DNA of 46,912 bases from Candidatus Pelagibacter sp. Its GTDB lineage: Bacteria; Pseudomonadota; Alphaproteobacteria; Pelagibacterales; Pelagibacteraceae. Below, piece by piece: positions 43,165 to 46,912 of this stretch. Below the pieces are notes generated by a model. That model saw only the letters and a program-made list of their open reading frames with translations, did not search any database and was not told the origin of the DNA. The DNA lies in contig JAOJEG010000005.1 of NCBI GenBank assembly GCA_028226535.1, positions 1 to 46,912 of the forward strand, in the 5' to 3' direction. Position numbers and translations under genes: made by a program. Each line of letters starts with the position of its first letter. Within the stretch, counting starts at the first letter, position 1.

Positions 43165-43940
43165 TAAGAAATAATTGCTTTTACTGATCCTAATTTATCA
43201 ATTTTACCAGCATATAAACCTTTTCCAAGAATAGGCACTACACCTACAGTAGAACCTGTGAATACATAAAAATCTTTTCCTAAATCAACTTTATCTTTTT
43301 TAACTTTATTTAGAACAAATCTTAAAGAGTTAAGTGGGCTGATGTATACTGCGTTGGTATTGCCACTAACACTTTGCTTAACTTTTTTGTTTGAAATATT
43401 TGCTTTTAAATTACCAATATTAATTCTCTTATATCTTTTCTTTTGACCAATTAAAAATTTAACATTTCCACCAAAATCACTACTTAGATCCCCAAAAGAT
43501 GTTATTCCTTTCCTTTTTTGTCTATAACCAACTACCTCAATACATGGAGCCATATGAGATATAAATTTAGTAACATTTTTGCTTGTAATTGATCCTTTTG
43601 AAGAAAAAAAAGACTTTTTAATTAAATAACAAACTTCAAGCTCAATCCCTAAAGTTGATTTATTTATTTTAACACGTTTACCACTTTTTAAAAAATTTCT
43701 TTCATAGACTGATGCGTAAAATGGCTCTTTTTCTTTTAATTTTTTTAATAGAGGTATCCCTGTTCCTCCAGCCTTATAACCAATTATTGGTTCTTTAATT
43801 TTACTTTCACACAATTTTCTAAACTTATCAGCTTCAGTAAGTTTTTTTGTAAATTTTTTAGGTAAGGCAGTAATAATTTTATTTTTTAAAAAAGCGTAAA
43901 CTAATTTATCTGAAAGCTTATCTTTTAAAGTTTTTTTCAT
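43164..43940 (-). CDS. Fumarylacetoacetase/2-keto-4-pentenoate hydratase-family protein
   Basis: A 258-residue protein with hydratase-family features: PIIGYKAGGTGIPLLKKL near residue 52 (family form 'GyKig.t'), FLKSGKRVKINKSTLGIELEVCYLI with the metal-binding Glu pair, MAPCIEVVGYR (family form 'v.paiEvvdsR'), and FYVFTGSTVGVVPILGKGLYAGKIDKLGSV at the C-terminus. Members hydrate or decarboxylate 2-keto acids. It is read just before the creatinase-like gene and overlaps it by one base. The pair may act on the same nitrogen or carboxylate compound. Exact substrate unknown. Confidence 0.8.
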   Translation of the reverse strand: MKKTLKDKLSDKLVYAFLKNKIITALPKKFTKKLTEADKFRKLCESKIKEPIIGYKAGGTGIPLLKKLKEKEPFYASVYERNFLKSGKRVKINKSTLGIELEVCYLIKKSFFSSKGSITSKNVTKFISHMAPCIEVVGYRQKRKGITSFGDLSSDFGGNVKFLIGQKKRYKRINIGNLKANISNKKVKQSVSGNTNAVYISPLNSLRFVLNKVKKDKVDLGKDFYVFTGSTVGVVPILGKGLYAGKIDKLGSVKAIIS

Positions 43941-43949
43941 TAGACTTTT

Positions 43950-44753
43950 TTATTTTAATACAGACATAGGATCAAGTCTTGTTTGAAACCAATTAATTCT
44001 AAAATCTAGATGGGGCCCAGTTGATCTTCCAGTTGATCCAACAGTGCCTATTATATCTCCTTGATTTATTCTATCTCCAACTGAAACTAAAACATTTTCA
44101 AGGTGAGAATATATTGTTGAAATACCATGACCATGATCCATAATTACTGTTCCACCAGTATAATATAAATCATCTTCAGCCATTGTAACAACACCAGTGC
44201 CAGACGATTTGATCATTGTTCCCTGTTTTGCAGCAATATCTATGCCGTAGTGAGGCCATCTTGGTTTACCATTCAAAATTCTTTGGCTGCCATAGACACC
44301 ACTTATAATGCCCTCTACTGGCATAATAAATGTTTCTTTGAAATAAATTAGATCAGAGTTGATAGCTCTTGCTTCACCAATTGCATTATTTTCTTTTTTA
44401 ATTCTTTTATATACTGACTCCGGTGGAGTAACTTTGCTCTCTGCAAGTCCATCAATTCTTTGTATGTTGTATTCTCTTTTTAAAACTTTTTTTGTTATTA
44501 TTGATTTTTTTCCATTTAAAGTTTTCGTAAAAGTTAGATCAAATTTTCTATCTCTATCAATTCCAAAAACAAAAAAACCATCCTTGGATACTTTTACTTC
44601 CTTTTTACCAACTTTAATTTGTGCTTTAGGATCTGTTTTACCTAATATGAAATGCCCTTGGGTAAAATTTCCTTGAAACTCAATTGCGTTTACTTGTGAT
44701 GTTGTAAAAATAAATAATACTAAGAAAAATCTATAAATTATTTTGCTGTCCAT
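43950..44753 (-). CDS. M23 family metallopeptidase (LytM-like), secreted
   Basis: A 267-residue periplasmic protein. The signal peptide is MDSKIIYRFFLVLFIFTTSQVNA. The peptidase domain has HYGIDIAAKQGT (zinc His and Asp), VIMDHGHGISTIYSHLENVL and TGRSTGPHLDFRINW. The last motif is usually HLHFE; HLDFR, with Asp in place of His, is common in an alphaproteobacterial subgroup. An open frame runs to 44816, but its extra N-terminus lacks a signal, so ATG at 44753 is chosen. It overlaps the SDR gene by 16 bases. Likely an envelope/peptidoglycan enzyme unrelated to the catabolic genes around it. Confidence 0.88.
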   Translation of the reverse strand: MDSKIIYRFFLVLFIFTTSQVNAIEFQGNFTQGHFILGKTDPKAQIKVGKKEVKVSKDGFFVFGIDRDRKFDLTFTKTLNGKKSIITKKVLKREYNIQRIDGLAESKVTPPESVYKRIKKENNAIGEARAINSDLIYFKETFIMPVEGIISGVYGSQRILNGKPRWPHYGIDIAAKQGTMIKSSGTGVVTMAEDDLYYTGGTVIMDHGHGISTIYSHLENVLVSVGDRINQGDIIGTVGSTGRSTGPHLDFRINWFQTRLDPMSVLK

Positions 44754-45496
44754 CCGCCATCTATTACTATTGATGTACCTGTTATCATTGAAGAAGCTGA
44801 AGAAGCTAAGAAACAAACAGTAGTTGCTATATCACTTTCTGTTGCTAATTTTCCCATAGGAATATTGCCTAAAGCTAATTTCTTAAATTTTTTATTTTTA
44901 AAGAAGTTTAAGACCATTGGTGTTGCAACAAATGTTGGCGCAACAGTGTTAACTCTTATGTCATTTTTTGCCAATTCAACACCCATTCCTTTAGTTAGAC
45001 CCTCAATGCCAAATTTAGTCATATTATAGACGTTTCTACCACTCATACCAACATGACCTAATTGAGAAGACATATTTATTATTGAGCCTGGTCTTTTTTT
45101 ATTTTTTAACATCTTTTTAACTACAAGTTGAGCAACATTAAAAGCAGCCTTAAGATTAAGATCAACCAAGTAGTTCATGCTTTTTTGTTTAATTTTCTCA
45201 AAAGGTTCTGGAATATTTGTGCCTGCATTATTTACCAAGACATCTATAATCTTAATTTTATCCATCTTCTTTTTTAAATCTTCATAGTCCATTACATCAC
45301 AAGGAACTTTAATAATTTTTCCCTTAATTTTTTTGATTTGTTTTTCTAATTTATCAAGATCAGATGAAGTTCTGCTAAGCGCAATAACTGTAGCTCCAGC
45401 TTCTGCTAAAGCAATAGAGCAAGCTTTTCCTAATCCCTTGCCTGCACCTGTAACTAAAGCGTATTTATTTTTTAAATTAATTTTTTGTAAATACAT
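44738..45496 (-). CDS. Short-chain dehydrogenase/reductase
   Basis: A 252-residue classical SDR. The cofactor motif is TGAGKGLG (16-23), NNAG is at 89-92, the catalytic Ser is 143/144 in NMSSQLGHVG, and Tyr157-x3-Lys161 is in YNMTKFG. It oxidises an alcohol or reduces a ketone with NAD(P). Many sugar-alcohol and sulfo-sugar dehydrogenases have this form; being between GMC and xsc neighbours makes a sulfonate alcohol (for example DHPS) thinkable, but nothing in the sequence proves it. Overlaps TerC by 1 base upstream and the peptidase gene by 16 bases downstream. Confidence 0.9.
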   Translation of the reverse strand: MYLQKINLKNKYALVTGAGKGLGKACSIALAEAGATVIALSRTSSDLDKLEKQIKKIKGKIIKVPCDVMDYEDLKKKMDKIKIIDVLVNNAGTNIPEPFEKIKQKSMNYLVDLNLKAAFNVAQLVVKKMLKNKKRPGSIINMSSQLGHVGMSGRNVYNMTKFGIEGLTKGMGVELAKNDIRVNTVAPTFVATPMVLNFFKNKKFKKLALGNIPMGKLATESDIATTVCFLASSASSMITGTSIVIDGGWTAK

Positions 45497-46089
45497 TATA
45501 GAAATAATATTTTAATATCTGTGTAAATCAACTCTACTGCAACAACTAATATTGCTAGTAATCCTGCCCATGCTATCCATTTGTATTTTTTAATCCAACC
45601 TGAGATTAAATTAGCTGCTGTAGCCATTAAGACAATTGATAAAGCCAAGCCAAATACTAACAATGTATAATGATCACCAGCTGCACCCGCTACACCTAAT
45701 ACATTATCTAAACTCATTGTAAAATCAGCCAATAAAACAGTCCATATAGCTTTCATGAAACTTGAGTTATCTACTTTTATATTTTCTTCGTCAGATTGTC
45801 CTTTGATCACATCAACATAAAGTTTGTAAACAATATAAAGAAGCAATAATCCTCCAATTAACCTTAAACCTGTTATCTGCAGCAAGTAAGCAGTCAACAT
45901 AGTTAAGACAATTCTTAAGATTACAGCTCCGCCAATTCCCCAAAAAATTACTTTTTTTCTTTGCTCTACGGGAAATTTTGAAGCAACCATTCCAATGATG
46001 ATTGCATTGTCTCCAGCTAAAACTAAATCTATGAAAATGATTTGTCCTAAAATTGTTAATTGCTCTGGTGTAAATAATTCTGCAAACAT
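45496..46089 (-). CDS. TerC family membrane protein (YjbE type)
   Basis: A 197-residue protein with about six helices. Both TerC signature sites are present: IDLVLAGDNAIIIGMVASKFP near residues 19-39, and LLADFTMSLDNVLGVAGAAGDH near 118-139, with the paired Asp-Asn motifs that probably bind metal. Recent work links such proteins to manganese export or metal loading at secretion. Metal specificity is not clear. It starts one base after the GMC stop and overlaps the SDR gene by one base. There is no room for an upstream metal riboswitch. Confidence 0.92.
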   Translation of the reverse strand: MFAELFTPEQLTILGQIIFIDLVLAGDNAIIIGMVASKFPVEQRKKVIFWGIGGAVILRIVLTMLTAYLLQITGLRLIGGLLLLYIVYKLYVDVIKGQSDEENIKVDNSSFMKAIWTVLLADFTMSLDNVLGVAGAAGDHYTLLVFGLALSIVLMATAANLISGWIKKYKWIAWAGLLAILVVAVELIYTDIKILFL

Positions 46090-46912
46090 TTAGTGCTCTA
46101 GTATCATATCTGCACCTTTTTCTGCAATCATTATTGTTGGTGCATTAGTGTTACCAGAAGTTATGTTGGGCATTATTGATGCATCAATTACTCTTAGATT
46201 TTTTATTCCTTTAACTCTTAATTTTTCATCAACAACAGCCATATCATCTTGGCCCATTTTACAAGTACCAACTGGATGAAAAATAGTTTGTGCATAATTA
46301 GATGCTTCTTTGACTAATTCTTCATCATCATTGATGTTTATCCCTGGTCTATATTCTTCTGGCGAGTACTTTTTAAAAGTCTCAGATTCTAAAATAATTT
46401 TCCTTGTTAATTTGAGACCTCTAGCAGCAACCATTCGATCATGATCAGTAGAGAGATAGTTTTGTTTTATTTTTGCATAAGTTCTAGAGTCTTGGTCAAC
46501 AATACTTACATGACCTCTACTAGTAGGTCTTATATTTGAAACAGTAGGGGTAAAAGCATGAAAATCATGATTTTTAGTTGCACCTAATGTATCCATACTC
46601 ATCGGCTGAACATGCCACTGTAAATCTGGAAGCTCAAGTGATGGATCACTTTTTGCAAACATGCAGAGCTGGCTTGCTCCCATCGTCATTGGACCAGATC
46701 TTTTAAATACGTATTCAAGTCCAATCATTAAATTCCCAAATAAACTATTAATCTTTTTGTTCAGTGATTTTAATCCGTTAATTTTATAAATCGGTCGAAG
46801 CATTAAATGATCATGCAAATTTTCACCAACACCACTTAAATCTTTAACAGTTTCAATACCTAAGTCTTTTAATTTTTCTGGATTTCCTATTCCTGATACT
46901 TGTAATATTTGA
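46090..46912 (-). CDS. GMC family oxidoreductase, C-terminal part (cut by window edge)
   Basis: The frame is open from the window edge to the stop at 46090, about 274 residues. It begins QILQVSGIGNPEKLKDLGIE and continues with VKDLSGVGENLHDHL, the second GMC signature. The C-terminal substrate domain has the active-site His in FHPVGTCKMG, a later GNTNAPTIMIAEKGADMI and a normal end. A TTG at 46818 is not the start; the gene continues beyond the window. GMC flavoenzymes oxidise alcohols (choline dehydrogenase is one). In other bacteria an isethionate dehydrogenase belongs to this family, so with xsc nearby it is a candidate for that role, as inference. Confidence 0.92.
   Translation of the reverse strand, partial: QILQVSGIGNPEKLKDLGIETVKDLSGVGENLHDHLMLRPIYKINGLKSLNKKINSLFGNLMIGLEYVFKRSGPMTMGASQLCMFAKSDPSLELPDLQWHVQPMSMDTLGATKNHDFHAFTPTVSNIRPTSRGHVSIVDQDSRTYAKIKQNYLSTDHDRMVAARGLKLTRKIILESETFKKYSPEEYRPGININDDEELVKEASNYAQTIFHPVGTCKMGQDDMAVVDEKLRVKGIKNLRVIDASIMPNITSGNTNAPTIMIAEKGADMILEH

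Noticed and set aside
44754..44816. Longer N-terminus for the M23 peptidase
   Set aside because: The signal peptide begins at the internal Met (44753), and the extension lies in the SDR coding end.
45497..46089. Manganese (yybP-ykoY) riboswitch before the TerC gene
   Set aside because: The TerC start abuts the GMC stop, leaving no untranslated leader.
1..46912. CRISPR arrays, tRNA/rRNA genes, insertion sequences, integrase or phage genes, sigma-54 promoters
   Set aside because: I saw no direct repeat-spacer series, no cloverleaf ends, no transposase or integrase motifs and no GG-N10-GC type sites that held up; reading by eye can miss a divergent tRNA.

Overview
The window is a compact, AT-rich, gene-dense bacterial chromosome segment. 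Genes abut or overlap, intergenic gaps are very short, and no stretch above about 230 bases lacks a gene. The gene content (tandem ammonium transporters, AprM-AprB-AprA, tripartite tricarboxylate transporter, DUF1330, many FAD/DAO oxidoreductases), the very low GC and the streamlined layout together point to an alphaproteobacterium of the SAR11 clade (Pelagibacterales). That assignment is inference from style and content; there is no rRNA or marker tree here. I saw no tRNA, rRNA, CRISPR array, insertion sequence or prophage gene.

Layout. 1-5.2 kb: a cytochrome b561 cut by the left edge, a cytochrome c'-type protein, an unknown coiled-coil protein, and the YbbA/YbbP-like ABC exporter divergent from tesA. 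5.3-9.9 kb: TPR lipoprotein-like/secreted protein, SulP anion transporter, HI0933-type flavoprotein, a secreted LRR-like protein and the SRAP (YedK/HMCES) abasic-site protein. 9.9-15.5 kb: a probable D-tartrate use module, with D-tartrate dehydratase (tarD) divergent from a TctC-TctA-TctB transporter and a DAO-type oxidoreductase. 15.5-18.1 kb: YtoQ, a 36-aa membrane peptide, DUF1330, RseP and HU. 18.2-21.1 kb: two paralogous Amt ammonium transporters separated by structured, terminator-bearing DNA. 21.1-31.3 kb: housekeeping genes (Bcp peroxiredoxin, rhodanese, DsbA-like isomerase, ABA4-like membrane protein, RecX, CysQ, DUF3553, MnmA, MetC, MFS, a pabB-pabA-pabC folate operon, HIT protein) plus two small reading frames.

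31.4-46.9 kb is the most coherent functional block. aprM-aprB-aprA (dissimilatory-type APS reductase, expected to run in the sulfite-oxidising direction), a TauE/TSUP sulfite exporter, a YeiH-type exporter, suyA-suyB (sulfolactate sulfo-lyase) and xsc (sulfoacetaldehyde acetyltransferase) together make a desulfonation, sulfite-export and sulfite-oxidation island. Two C-S cleaving enzymes (for C3 and C2 sulfonates) are read from a shared divergent promoter region; the released sulfite can either leave the cell or be oxidised to APS. The flanking DAO oxidoreductase, SDR dehydrogenase and GMC oxidoreductase are candidate suppliers of sulfoacetaldehyde or sulfolactate, but this is inference. A creatinase-fold hydrolase that has lost its metal ligands and an FAH/hydratase-family protein lie in the same six-gene minus-strand run as the GMC and SDR genes.

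The most unusual sequence signals are a long near-perfect inverted repeat whose three-base loop is exactly the ATG start codon of the DAO gene downstream of xsc (40693-40732), two divergent gene pairs whose start codons physically overlap (around 440 and 4633), and several small membrane or basic proteins (36, 44, 49 and 27 residues) placed tightly against known genes. Two of the sulfur-island proteins (the 116-aa protein after aprA and the 44-aa membrane peptide before the TSUP gene) I could not identify.
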